Source: Flavobacterium sp. SUN052
Lineage (GTDB): Bacteria > Bacteroidota > Bacteroidia > Flavobacteriales > Flavobacteriaceae
NCBI RefSeq assembly: GCF_028867935.1
Contig: NZ_JAPQNS010000014.1
Span: 139,304-203,303, forward strand
DNA: 64,000 nucleotides
Direction: 5' to 3'
The notes below the pieces were generated by a model. That model was not told where the DNA came from and did not search any database. It saw only the letters and a program-made list of their open reading frames with translations. Made by a program: the position numbers and the translations under genes. Below, piece by piece: positions 1-9,351 of this stretch (the stretch's first letter is position 1; every line of letters begins with the position of its first letter).

Positions 1-2255
1 AACCGGCTTGACCCGTCGCGCCGGATGGATGCGTTGAACAGGTATTTGCCCGCCAGCGTGTAATTGACCCGCCCGATATACGACAGCAACCGGCTCTCTG
101 AGAAGTTTTCGGCTCCGGTGAAGTTGCCCGTTCCGCTGCGGTCGGTATTACCAAAATCGGGCAGGCGGAAGTTCTCATCGATGATGCGCTGGGCGTTGAT
201 AAACGACGATTCATTGGTTTGGTTCTGCACCGAAAAACCAGCCAGCACGTCCAGATTGTGTACGCCTTTCTCGATCTGATACCGCGACGTATTGTCTAAA
301 ATCAGGTTATTAAAGGTGTTGTTGCCGAGGCTGGCCCGCGCTCCGTTGATGTTGGGTGAGATGGGCGTGAGCGAATTGTCGACCAGTTCCGAGGGCGAGA
401 ATGTGCGGCTGCGGGTCTGCGTATACCCATACGACAGGTTCGATTTCAGCACGAAGCCTTTGATGGGTTCAAACTCCAAGTAGCTGCCCATCAGCAGTTG
501 ATTGCTCCGACGGTTGTCGTCGGTCTGCGTCACCCGGTACAGCGGGTTGGCCGTCCAGTTAGTCGTAATGCTGCCCTGCGTGGTGGGCTTCAGAAAACCC
601 GGCGACGCATAAATGGGCGAACTGGGGTCGGCCCAATACGTGCTGGTGATGGCCCCGTAAGCGCTGAAGCCGCTGTTGCTGGGGTCGTCGGCCGAGCGGG
701 TCTGGTCGGTGCGCGAGGGGTTCAGGTTCATGCCGAAGCGGAGTTTCGGGCTGATGGTAACGTCCACGTTGGCCCGCAGTGAAAACCGTTTCAGGCCATT
801 GTTGATAATTACGCCCTGCTGATCGAGGTAGTTACCGCTCACGAAATACTTCACTACCGCCGTACCCCCGTTGACGCTCAGGTTATAATTCTGCACGGTG
901 GCTTTTTGGGTGATGGCATCGAACCAGTTGGTTCCCACGCCGTACTGCGACGGGTTGCGGTATTGTGCCGGAATCAAATCGTCGGGAACGGGCGTTTCGG
1001 GGCTGGCATAGGCGGGATTGGAGGCCCGAATACGGTCGATGTTGACTTCCTTATAAAACTGCGCCAGTTCGGTGGCGTTCAGCACGTCGGGCCGCTCGAA
1101 GGGCAGGATAGAAGCCTGGCCCACGCTGCCGTTGAAGCTGATTTTTGGCTTGCCTTCCTTGCCCCGTTTGGTGGTTACGATGATGACCCCCGCCGTGGCC
1201 CGCGACCCGTAAATGGCTTTGGTGGCGGCATCTTTCAGGATGGTTACACTCTCAATGTCTTCGGGGTTGATGAGCGCTAACGGATTGTTATTCTGGTCGT
1301 TGCCATTCTCGAAAATTACATTGTCGATCACGATTAGTGGCTTGTTGTTGCCGAAGGTGTTGATCCCCCGAATCAGGATTTCGGGTCCGCTGCCGGGTGC
1401 GCCGGTGCCTTCTCGCAGGGTCACGCCGGGGGTTAGACCGGCCAAGCCCTGGTCGATGGACGTAATGGGCTGCTTCGTAATCAGTTCAGCATCGACCTGC
1501 GTCACGGCTCCGCTCACGTCCTCGCGTTTGCGGGTGCCGTAGCCCACGACCACCACTTCGCTGAGTGATTTGGTATCGGTCTTGAGCGTTATATCAACGC
1601 TGCTACGACTGCCCACCGTTACCGACTGCGAGAGGTAGCCGACGAACGAAAAAACCAGGACACTGGCATTATCCGTTACTTCAATCTGATACCGGCCATC
1701 GACATTGGTCGTTACGCCCTTCTGAGTGCCCTTGAGCAGTACGTTTACGCCGGGCAGCGTCTCGCCTTTGTCATCGTTCACGATGCCGCTCACGATTTGC
1801 CCCTGACTGATTGTAGGGCTGACTGCCGCGCTGCCGGGGTCAGCAGCCTGGGCCGGCCTGGGTTGGTCCGGTCCATCCAGGCCGGGCTTAGCCTGACTCA
1901 GTACAATCTGGTTGTCGGCCACGCGGTAGTTAATGCCCATGGGCGGCAGAAGCTGACCGAGTACGCTTTGGAGGGTTTCGTCGGTCGCGTCGATACCCGT
2001 CAGCCGGTCGGCCTGAATGACCTGACGGCTGTACAGAAACCGCACACCCGTTTGTTTCTCAATAGTTTCCAGAATTTTCCGCAGCGGTTTGTCTTTGATG
2101 CGCAGCGAAATTTTCTGGTCCAGCACTTCTTGGGCTTTCACTTCGCGGGCCGTGCATATACCGGCCATGAACAGGCCCGTCAGGAGGTATGTCAGTGTCA
2201 GAAGCCGCCAGCGAAAGAAGGCTTTGCACGAGGTTTTAGTGAAAAAATGGGTCAT
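1..2255 (-). CDS. SusC/RagA-type TonB-dependent outer-membrane receptor (partial; C-terminus beyond window)
   Basis: The reading frame starts at the ATG at 2255 and stays open to the left edge, giving about 751 N-terminal residues of a family that usually has about 1,000-1,150. Translation shows a signal-anchor start, an STN secretin/TonB short domain (LRIKDKPLRKILETIEKQTG), a carboxypeptidase-like regulatory domain, then the plug with the family signature (IVTTKRGKEGKPKISF, encoded near 1,130-1,180) and barrel strands at the left end. The presence of an STN domain indicates a transducing receptor that signals through FecR to an ECF sigma factor, and exactly such a pair lies directly upstream. 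It should import a glycan or similar ligand across the outer membrane in a TonB-dependent way; the substrate cannot be read. No SusD partner is visible because the downstream side is outside the window. Confidence 0.93.
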   Translation of the reverse strand, partial: MTHFFTKTSCKAFFRWRLLTLTYLLTGLFMAGICTAREVKAQEVLDQKISLRIKDKPLRKILETIEKQTGVRFLYSRQVIQADRLTGIDATDETLQSVLGQLLPPMGINYRVADNQIVLSQAKPGLDGPDQPRPAQAADPGSAAVSPTISQGQIVSGIVNDDKGETLPGVNVLLKGTQKGVTTNVDGRYQIEVTDNASVLVFSFVGYLSQSVTVGSRSSVDITLKTDTKSLSEVVVVGYGTRKREDVSGAVTQVDAELITKQPITSIDQGLAGLTPGVTLREGTGAPGSGPEILIRGINTFGNNKPLIVIDNVIFENGNDQNNNPLALINPEDIESVTILKDAATKAIYGSRATAGVIIVTTKRGKEGKPKISFNGSVGQASILPFERPDVLNATELAQFYKEVNIDRIRASNPAYASPETPVPDDLIPAQYRNPSQYGVGTNWFDAITQKATVQNYNLSVNGGTAVVKYFVSGNYLDQQGVIINNGLKRFSLRANVDVTISPKLRFGMNLNPSRTDQTRSADDPSNSGFSAYGAITSTYWADPSSPIYASPGFLKPTTQGSITTNWTANPLYRVTQTDDNRRSNQLLMGSYLEFEPIKGFVLKSNLSYGYTQTRSRTFSPSELVDNSLTPISPNINGARASLGNNTFNNLILDNTSRYQIEKGVHNLDVLAGFSVQNQTNESSFINAQRIIDENFRLPDFGNTDRSGTGNFTGAENFSESRLLSYIGRVNYTLAGKYLFNASIRRDGSSR

Positions 2256-2287
2256 ACTGGTCTGATTTACGTGTTTTTGAGTAATTT

Positions 2288-3379
2288 TTACTGACATCCT
2301 TTGCTGGTGATGACGATTTGCCCGTCAACGATTTCGTAGGTCGCCCCGATGGCTTCGCAGATGAGGTCTAATTTCTGATACAGGGTTTCGATTTTGAAGC
2401 GGGCATTGAGCGTACAGGCCCGAAGCAGGTCGGTATCCAGAATGAACCGAACGCCGTAGGCCGTTTCGAGTCGCTCGAAAACGGCCGTGGCGGGCAGGTC
2501 GTCAAAGGTCACGACGTTCACCTGCCGGGCGTCGGCCACCAGCACTGGCGTTTCGACCAACGTTTTGACGAGCCGTTCCTGCGCCTTTACAAATACCGCT
2601 TTTTGGTTGGGAACCAGTACCACACCGTCGGCCAGCGCAGCGTCAGCGTTGGCTTTGGCGAACACCGATACTCTACCGCTCAACACCGATACGCTGGCGT
2701 TCGCGTCGGTTTCGCGGGCATTGACCCGAAACTGCGTACCCAGCACTTTGGTCGTAAAGGCTTTGGTTTGTACCAGAAAGGGCATCTCCGGATTTTTGGC
2801 TACATCAAAGAACGCTTCGCCGGTCAGGAACACCTCCCGGGTCGGCCCGTCGAAGGCGGTCGGGTAGCGGAGTTCACTGCTGGGTTCGAGCGTGACCACG
2901 CTGCCGTCGTTCAGGCTAACACGGGTGGGTTTGGTGCCGTTGTTATTCACCGTAACCAGCCAACTGTCGGGCTGATTGACCCCGAAAATGGAGGATACTG
3001 GCCGGGTGCCGCCCCGCTGTTGAACGTACCAATAGCCGCCAACGGTTACCAGCAGCAACACACTGGCCGCCGCCCCCCAAAACCAGGCTCGGCTATACAT
3101 TGGCCGCTGATGGAGGGGAATAACGCGGGTGACCTGGGGCAAATCGGCCAAAATTCGTTCTACTTCACTCCGCAGGTCGGCTTCACTGAGCGTTTCGTGG
3201 TGCATAGCGAGACTCTGCACAATGCGCCGGGCCAGATCGATGTCCTCCATCTTGTGCCAGTGCCGGATTTGAAACTCTTGCCAGGACGTATCGGTATCGG
3301 GCAGTTCGCCATTGACCCACTGGCGGAAATACCGGTCCATAACAAAATTTTCTACCGTAAACGTTAGGTAGTGTTCCAT
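2288..3379 (-). CDS. FecR family anti-sigma factor
   Basis: This 363-residue protein has the usual three-part FecR layout: an N-terminal cytoplasmic sigma-binding part (residues 1-95), one membrane segment (about 98-119, AWFWGAAASVLLLVTVGGYW), a periplasmic FecR domain (about 140-255), and a C-terminal DUF4974 domain (about 290-360) that contacts the STN domain of the receptor. It lies between the sigma gene (79 bp upstream) and the receptor gene (32 bp downstream), the canonical order sigma-FecR-SusC in Bacteroidota. By family knowledge it relays ligand occupancy of the receptor to the sigma factor. Length and domains are complete, so it looks functional. Confidence 0.95.
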   Translation of the reverse strand: MEHYLTFTVENFVMDRYFRQWVNGELPDTDTSWQEFQIRHWHKMEDIDLARRIVQSLAMHHETLSEADLRSEVERILADLPQVTRVIPLHQRPMYSRAWFWGAAASVLLLVTVGGYWYVQQRGGTRPVSSIFGVNQPDSWLVTVNNNGTKPTRVSLNDGSVVTLEPSSELRYPTAFDGPTREVFLTGEAFFDVAKNPEMPFLVQTKAFTTKVLGTQFRVNARETDANASVSVLSGRVSVFAKANADAALADGVVLVPNQKAVFVKAQERLVKTLVETPVLVADARQVNVVTFDDLPATAVFERLETAYGVRFILDTDLLRACTLNARFKIETLYQKLDLICEAIGATYEIVDGQIVITSKGCQ

Positions 3380-3458
3380 GGCCTTATTCGGGTGTATTCA
3401 CAAACAAGTGCCAGGAAATAGAAAAAAGTCCTGAATTTTTTTTGCTTTTTTTGATTGG

Positions 3459-4037
3459 TTACAAAAAGGCCGTCAGTATTGCCACTGTAAACACCCATCC
3501 CCGGCGTAGTTGCCGGACGGCTTCGTAAATCAGATTGACGACCGAGTGGTAATTGATACCCATCAGCTGGGCAATTTCGTCGTAATTCAGATCCTGATAA
3601 AAGCGTAGATAAATGGCTTCGCGCTGCCGTTTGGAAAGCTGCGTCAGCAGTTGTTCGATACGGTGGTTGTTTTCTTCGGTGGCTTCGTCAGTAATAATTT
3701 TGTGTTCGATGGTAAACTCGGCCTCAAACGCGTAATCGTCTTTGAGTTCGTGGCTCTCGCGCCCGGCGCGTCTCTGCGCTTTCAGCAGTTTGTACCGTAA
3801 TGCTTTAAGCAGATAAAACTTAGGCGAAACAACGTGTCCGAGTTGTTCATGCTGTTGCCACAGGTCGAGGTACAAGTCGTGGATGCTGTCTTTAACGAGT
3901 TCGTGGTCGGAGGTCAGTTTGGTGCCATAATTGAACAGTGCCTGATAGTAAATTTCCAAAATCTGCGTAAATGCCATCTGTTCACCCCGCAAAAAGGCTT
4001 GCCAAAGCAAGACGATGTGATCCGTATCCTGTTGCAT
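3459..4037 (-). CDS. ECF-type RNA polymerase sigma factor
   Basis: The 192-residue product has sigma-70 region 2 (about residues 20-90, including VKDSIHDLYLDLWQ, the core-binding helix) and region 4 with a helix-turn-helix (about 127-180, LSKRQREAIYLRFYQDLNYD followed by EIAQLMGINYHSVVN). Length and architecture fit the FecI-like Bacteroidetes ECF group. It is first in an apparent operon with the FecR anti-sigma gene and the SusC-type receptor, and should direct transcription of the receptor operon when the receptor binds its ligand. The extreme C-terminus (VFTVAILTAFL) is hydrophobic, a common trait of this group. No promoter is proposed. Confidence 0.94.
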   Translation of the reverse strand: MQQDTDHIVLLWQAFLRGEQMAFTQILEIYYQALFNYGTKLTSDHELVKDSIHDLYLDLWQQHEQLGHVVSPKFYLLKALRYKLLKAQRRAGRESHELKDDYAFEAEFTIEHKIITDEATEENNHRIEQLLTQLSKRQREAIYLRFYQDLNYDEIAQLMGINYHSVVNLIYEAVRQLRRGWVFTVAILTAFL

Positions 4038-4193
4038 TCTATCCGTTTAGCGACTGTTTCTGAACCGATAAACTTACAAACCGGCCCTTAGTTTTTTCGC
4101 TTCGATGCCTAATACACGCGAACGGTTGGTCATCAGCGATGGGCCTTCAGTGCTATTTTGATCGCTTAGAAATTGTCTACAACCCCGAAAAAT

Positions 4194-4505
4194 TCACTTC
4201 GTCTTCATCCAGCGAAACGGTGCGGGGTCGGCTTCGAGGTCAAGGCCGTAGGTTGGGCTGGGGTAGGCATCGTGAAAAAAGTGCATCATAATGGCCGGCA
4301 ACCCGTCGTGCTCGTGGAACATGTACATGCAGTTCAGGCTATGCAATTGCAGTGCCGATGCCTCTCGGGTCAGGAACTGCGTCGACACCGTACACCACAC
4401 CGTCAGCCGTGAGTCCGTATACCGGTTCTTCGGGGCGTTGGGGTCCATAAACTTGTCATCTTCCATGTTGGCTTTGTTGAGATAATGGATATAAGGCAGA
4501 CCGCA
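4194..4505 (-). pseudogene. Unrecognised C-terminal ORF remnant fused to an IS982 fragment
   Basis: An open frame of about 100 codons (GLPYIHYLNKANMEDDKFMD to PFRWMKTK, minus strand) has a plausible protein composition but no good start of its own. Its upstream end runs into a shifted frame that encodes the IS982 transposase fragment. I read it as the 3' end of a gene whose 5' part was lost when the IS982 copy inserted or recombined. I do not recognise the family. It is not the C-terminal part of an IS982 transposase. Confidence 0.45.
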
Positions 4506-4731
4506 TCCAGGAAGTCGCGCCAAAGGTCAGCTAAGACGTGGCGGGTGTAATCCTGCTTGAAAGTCTTGTAGGGGCTAAGATGATAGTAGATTGCAATCGT
4601 CATCACTTAGGAAAGGGTGAGTTGACTCGAATGCAGCTTTTGTAAAGCCCCGTCAGGCGAAGTAGTTTGGCGATGAACTCGCGATGGGTTTTGCAAAAGT
4701 CATCGACGTCGCAGTAAATTTCCGTCAACAT
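4503..4731 (-). mobile_element. IS982-family transposase remnant (N-terminal part only)
   Basis: From the ATG at 4731 the minus strand encodes MLTEIYCDVDDFCKTHREF, the typical N-terminus of IS982 transposases. It stops at 4603, and an overlapping frame from 4606 then encodes MMTIAIYYHLSPYKTFK and YTRHVLADLWRDFLDAV, the next conserved IS982 block. The two blocks therefore need a frame change plus a small deletion between them, and everything after DFLDAV, including the catalytic core, is missing. No terminal inverted repeats were identified. It is a dead fragment. Confidence 0.7.
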
Positions 4732-4987
4732 GAGCGTCAGACAAGTTAGTTTTGATTGGTTAGCACCTCAAAATTACTTGTTTGCTCTCATGGGTTCACC
4801 TAAAGGGTTCGTTTTACCCCGCTATCTCATAGTTCGCGTGAATAAAATACTAACTCAAAACTTGCGACTCACGACAGCCGCAGGTTAATAAGTCGTGTTG
4901 TTTACAAATGGCAGGTAGTACTGAGTTTTGCAACCCAAAAATACGACCCTTATCAAAGTATTATTAGTTTTTGAAGACTCCCCGGTT

Positions 4988-6133
4988 ATGAAACAGATTA
5001 TTGTAATTTTTGTAGGAATGGTTGGTATTGGTTTAGGGGCCTGCCAGTCAAAAAAGTCGGAAAGCAGTACCGAAGTGGTTCAAGCCGCTTCTTCGACAAC
5101 TGACTCGATAACTGCCTGCCATGTCAAGCCGCCCAGCCGCTTTGCCGCCGTTAGCCGCACGACCAGAACTACCCCGATCACGGCTGTAGATACAAAAGGC
5201 ATGGTTGAGGTTCCGGGCGGATCATTTCAGATGGGCGCTGATAGCAAAGAGTCGCGTCCTGATGAACTTCCTAGGCATCCGGTGCGGGTGGATGCCTTCT
5301 GGATTGATGCCACTGAAGTGACTAACGCGCAGTTTCGGGCATTCATCCAGGCGACCGGCTACTTGACGACGGCCGAGCGCAGACCCGACTGGGAGGAGAT
5401 GAAGAAACAGTTGCCGCCTGGCACCCCCAAACCCGATGACAAGATGCTGGTCGCTAGTTCGTTGGTATTTGTTCAGCCCAGTCGTGAGGTTCCGTTGGCC
5501 GACTACAGCCAGTGGTGGCAGTGGGTACCGGGTGCCGACTGGCAGCATCCTGAGGGGCCAGGTAGTTCCATTGTTGGTAAGGATAATTACCCCGTCGTGC
5601 AGGTCTCCTGGGATGATGCCGTCGCCTACGCTAAATGGGCGGGTAAGCGCCTGCCTACCGAAGCCGAATGGGAGTGGGCTGCTCGCGGGGGGCAATCCAA
5701 CGCTATGTATCCGTGGGGCAGTGAACCTGTCGATGCTGGAAAGCCGAAAGCCAATTCGTGGCAGGGTACGTTTCCGACCACAAACACGCTCCGCGATAGA
5801 TTCGCCCGGACGGCCCCGGTGAAGTCGTTCGCCCCTAATCCCTACGGCTTATATGATATGGCTGGCAATGTGTGGGAATGGTGCAGTGATAATTATCGTC
5901 CTGATTACTATTCTCAATTGGCCGACCAGGGTGAAGTGCATAACCCAGCAGGTCCTACCCAGAGTTATGACCCCGAAGAACCAACCGTGCCGAAACGAGT
6001 AATGCGGGGCGGTTCGTTTCTGTGCAATGATTCGTATTGTAGCAGTTACCGGTCGGCGGCTCGGATGAAATCCAGTCCAGATACGGGTCTGTCACACACG
6101 GGTTTCCGCTGTGTCACATCGGTAAATCAGTAA
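4988..6133 (+). CDS. Formylglycine-generating-enzyme-like (SUMF1/FGE-sulfatase domain) lipoprotein
   Basis: I chose the ATG at 4988 (381 residues) because it gives a clean lipoprotein signal (MKQIIVIFVGMVGIGLGAC, lipobox GLGAC, Cys19). The FGE-sulfatase domain spans about residues 70-378 with GGSFQMGAD, WIDATEVTNAQFRAF, VQVSWDDAVAYAKWAGKRLP, TEAEWEWAARGG, YDMAGNVWEWCSD and GFRCV. Unlike many family members that keep only the fold, it has both cysteines five apart (C346 and C351 in SFLCNDSYC), matching the two copper-binding catalytic cysteines of true FGE, which converts a sulfatase active-site cysteine to formylglycine. No sulfatase gene is in the window, so any substrate is distant or outside. 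It sits alone among decayed genes but is intact. A non-catalytic SUMF1-fold protein is the alternative. Confidence 0.85.
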   Translation: MKQIIVIFVGMVGIGLGACQSKKSESSTEVVQAASSTTDSITACHVKPPSRFAAVSRTTRTTPITAVDTKGMVEVPGGSFQMGADSKESRPDELPRHPVRVDAFWIDATEVTNAQFRAFIQATGYLTTAERRPDWEEMKKQLPPGTPKPDDKMLVASSLVFVQPSREVPLADYSQWWQWVPGADWQHPEGPGSSIVGKDNYPVVQVSWDDAVAYAKWAGKRLPTEAEWEWAARGGQSNAMYPWGSEPVDAGKPKANSWQGTFPTTNTLRDRFARTAPVKSFAPNPYGLYDMAGNVWEWCSDNYRPDYYSQLADQGEVHNPAGPTQSYDPEEPTVPKRVMRGGSFLCNDSYCSSYRSAARMKSSPDTGLSHTGFRCVTSVNQ

Positions 6134-6289
6134 ACGAAATCGGCCTGTTTTCAATGTGACCTCCCCCCATTAAGCGTACTAACAACTTGTGGGCTTCATT
6201 AATGTGACAATGCTGTCACACATAACAGCCCAATTCCTGCAAATAAAGGCTGCTTCGAAAATCCTGCCACCCGCTGGGAGTCAGGCAGT

Positions 6290-6952
6290 GGTTAGCAAAT
6301 ACGCTTTGTGGCCCAAAGTGGGCATAACCAAAGAAATTGATCGCAGTACGCTGCTGGTAACGGCGTATTACCAAGGCGTTCAGAACATCATCAACCGGGT
6401 AAACCGGGTGGCTTCCGATACGATTCTGAGCCGCATTTTCACCAATGCAGGGCTGGCCCAGCGGGTTGGGCTGGAAGTAGCCGCTGATATAACTGGAAGC
6501 TCTACCTCAGTGGAACGGGCTATCGTTACACGCTAGAGGGGCAGTTGTTTCAGAACACCGTCACGTTTGAGCGGGCAGCCTGGGTGTATTCACTCAACAT
6601 GAACACCACCGTGCAGGCAACATCCTCGCTCTCTCTGCAGGCCAGTGTCAATTATTTATCGCGCCGGATTACGGCCTAAGGCGAAGACTCGCGGTTTTTG
6701 ACCCCTAACCTATCGCTGAAAAAAAGTCTGATGAACAACCGATTGACCCTCATGGTGCAGTGGCAGAACATCGGTCTGGGGCTGTTGCCTACTAACGAAC
6801 AGCGAATCACAACCCAGGGCCGGGACTTTTTTACGACTACTAACTATATTCAGGAAACCGACATTTTTCTTGTCAACATCAGCTATGGCCTTCGCCAGTT
6901 GAGCAAACAGTCAAAACTGCCCGGCAATGAATTCGGCGACAAGGAATTTTGA
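6290..6952 (+). pseudogene. Broken C-terminal piece of a TonB-dependent outer-membrane receptor
   Basis: Two successive frames encode barrel-type sequence of the outer-membrane beta-barrel receptor family. Frame one (6290-about 6500) reads ALWPKVGITKEIDRSTLLVT and NAGLAQRVGLEVAADI. A frame change near 6,500 continues as WKLYLSGTGYRYTLEGQLFQ and SLSLQASVNYLSRRITA. An in-frame TAA follows at about 6,677, and the sequence then reads on as FLTPNLSLKKSLMNNRLTLM to the end at 6952. There are thus at least one frameshift and one nonsense change, and the N-terminal plug half is absent. It is a degenerate remnant, not the receptor at 1-2255. Confidence 0.75.
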
Positions 6953-7231
6953 CAATTGTTGTTTAGGGATCGTTCGTATGAAAACCATCCTTTGAGGAAC
7001 GCCCAAAGGAAAAGTCCGGGTCAGCAATCGACCATCGCTATCCTGAGATATTTCCAACTTGAGCGTTGGTAAACACTTTGTCAAGGGCTATGCCCTGCTG
7101 GTATGACTATCAACCCATTTCCAGTAGCCGAACGGATGGATGTTTATCAGACCGAGTCAAAAATTCGTAGCGTAATTCTTTGTCCACTTACTAACTGATG
7201 TTACGCCAACTTTTGAGCGGCAGGTTTAATT

Positions 7232-8147
7232 TTGAACATGCAGACAAGCCTCGACCTCTATCCCAACTACTTATTTAGTAGTTTTGGCCAGACCACCTCC
7301 ACCGGTTTGTCACGACTAACTGACGGGGCGGTAGGCCATGATGTGTTGACCGATCTACTCAACCGACTTCAAGGCGATAACAGAACTCTGTGGCAACACG
7401 TCAAGCCCCTAATTCGCCAAATTCAGCAACCCCACGACGTATTACTCACCGATGATAGCATCGCCCATAAGTCCCTCAGCGATGAAAATGGGCTGATCAC
7501 CTACCACTATGACCACACCAGCGGCCAGTATGTGCGGGGTATCAATTTTGTTAGTTTACTCTATCAAACTAGCAAAGGTCAGTGTCCATTTAGTTTTGAG
7601 CCAGTCATTAAAGTCCAGCAGTGCGAGCTGACGACGCGCAAAGTAGTCTGGCGATCAGAGCCAAGCACCAGATGTTTCAGGAGATGGTGCGCCAAGTTCA
7701 TCAAAATGCCGTTCCCTTCCGCTACGTGTTGGCCGACTCTTGGTACACCAATTCGGATAACATCAACCTAGTCTTAGGTTTGAAACACCACTACTTAGGC
7801 GCGGTCAAGTCGAACCTGGAAGTGGCCCTTTCCAAACACGACCGGGGTACTGGAAAATTCGTTAAAATCAGTAGCCTACAGCTACAGCCAGGCACCGTAT
7901 TGACTGTTTACCTTCGCTCGGTGCAGGCACCGGTGGCGATTTGTGGCGACATCCTTCCCAACCAGGATGGGTCAGTGGGTGAACTGCTCTTGTTGACTAC
8001 CGATGTAACGATGACCTACCAGCAATTCCTTACTACTTACCAAAAACGGTGGGGTATCGAACCGGGCCGCCAAGCAGAATATCATAAGTCACTCAAACAG
8101 AACGCGTCACTGGAAAAATTACCCACTCGCACCCACCGCACTCAGAA
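7232..8147 (+). pseudogene. IS4-superfamily (IS701-like) transposase, frameshifted and truncated
   Basis: The first frame (7232-about 7660) carries the first DDE aspartate block (LLTDDSIAHKSLSDENGLI, then YHYDHTSGQYVRG). A second frame, shifted near 7,655, carries RYVLADSWYTNSDN with the second aspartate and YQKRWGIEPGRQAEYHKSLK with the glutamate region. This order is that of IS701/IS4-type DDE transposases, but one frameshift separates the two halves. The 3' end is cut at about 8147 where the IS5-like element begins, so about 40 C-terminal residues are lost. Terminal repeats of this older element were not found. Confidence 0.7.
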
Positions 8148-9022
8148 GTTGTTTAGGATTTTGTTTCACGGATTTTTCTGGACATTAGCCGAATCATTAC
8201 CCAGTAGATAATAGCATCATCATGAGACTTTTTAACTTCGTAATCCTTGGCGAGCCGGCGCTGAAAGGCCCACCACCCAAAGGTTCGCTCAACGGTCCAT
8301 CGCTTGGGCAACACCTGGAAACCCTTCACCCCCAATACTCCGCAGACCACCTCCACACTTAGTTGATAAGTCGCTTTGACGGTGGCCAGAAAATTGACGC
8401 CATCAAAGCCCTGATCGGCTAGAATAGTTTTTAGGCGAGGAAAACGCTGGCCCAACCTGGCAAAGAGTAACAAGGAACCAGCCCGTTCCCCTACATTGGC
8501 CGATGTTAAGCGCAGGGCCAGCACTAGACCCAACACATCGACCAGAATGAAGCGTTTGCCACCAGTCAGGTGTTTGTTTCCGTCATAGCCTTTCAGCGTG
8601 GTCACTGACACGGTTTTAATCGATTAACTATCAACAAGTCCCAGGCTGGGCGAGGCTTCCCGGCCTACTTTCAAGCGTACTTTAGTAACCAACTGATCAT
8701 GGAGTTGCTGGACCAGACCCTCCTTGGCCCACTGGCGAAAGTAGTAATACACCAGTCGCCAATCGGGTAAATCCTTAGGCATCATTCGCCAGGAAATACC
8801 GCCTTTAACTACATATAGAATGGCATTGATAATGGCTCTAATAGACTGCTTGCGTTTGCGTCGCCAAAGTCGTGGGGGCAGCAAAAGTTTAATAACTTGC
8901 CATTGGGAGTCGGTCAGATCGGTCGGATAGATCATCAAGGTAGTTTCTAAGTTCGCACGGCACAGGCTGCCCTGCTCAAAACTACCCGACCGGCTCTTAC
9001 TTATCCTGAAACTTTAAACAAC
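8148..9022 (-). mobile_element. IS5-family (IS427-group-like) insertion sequence
   Basis: The element is bounded by imperfect terminal inverted repeats: GTTGTTTAGGATTTTG at 8148 and GTTGTTTAAAGTTTC (reverse complement of 9008-9022). It is about 875 bp, usual for IS427-group IS5 elements, and holds a single minus-strand transposase reading frame. It interrupts the IS701-like transposase at its 3' end, so this is a nested insertion. I could not confirm a target-site duplication, so the exact outer bases may be off by a few. Confidence 0.7.
8153..8938 (-). pseudogene. IS5-family DDE transposase with an in-frame stop codon
   Basis: The start at 8938 (MMIYPTDLTDSQWQVIKLLL) opens a typical IS5/IS427 transposase. 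The catalytic triad is readable: Asp in SLGLVDS, Asp in ILADQGFDG, Glu in WTVERTFGW. At 8624-8626 a TAA stop follows VDS. The sequence on both sides is in the same frame, and the family has a Gln there (DSQSIKT), so one C-to-T change (CAA to TAA) explains the break. No frameshift is needed. Unless readthrough occurs, the protein ends after 104 residues without the second and third catalytic residues, so this copy is probably inactive. Confidence 0.8.
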
Positions 9023-9209
9023 CTATCAGGCTAACCACCGCACGGATTTCCATAGTGCGTTTGAGTTGTGTTGCAATAAGAACTCAAAATGGCAGTACTT
9101 AGTCTGCTAATTGAGCGACCTATGTAGGGAAATCCGAGATTTCTATAGCCAACCCTGTGAATCATGTTCCGATCTACACGGGTGATTTCTCCAGTAGACT
9201 TTATAGCAC

Positions 9210-9248
9210 AAAAAAGCCGCGCACAGACTGAACTGGGGCGGCTTTTTT
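9210..9248. terminator. Strong bidirectional intrinsic terminator
   Basis: An 11-bp perfect stem (AAAAAAGCCGC at 9210-9220 with GCGGCTTTTTT at 9238-9248) has A-tract and T-tract flanks, so it works on either strand. It lies between the IS5-like element and the accessory gene block that ends at 9352 on the minus strand. The rest of 9023-9351 holds no gene I can support. Confidence 0.85.
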
Positions 9249-9351
9249 TGCAATGTGATTATTTCAGCACAAGTTAATTGCCAGATGCGTACCTTTTTCT
9301 TAAACTAGGCAAGTATTAGCTCCTCCTAATTTGATCCCACTTATAGGTGCG

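Noticed and set aside
498..1542. Plus-strand open frames over the SusC-type receptor
   Set aside because: They mirror a minus-strand gene with clear domain content; no plausible protein features or starts.
8611..8626. Programmed frameshift in the IS5 transposase
   Set aside because: The two parts are in the same frame; a single stop codon separates them.
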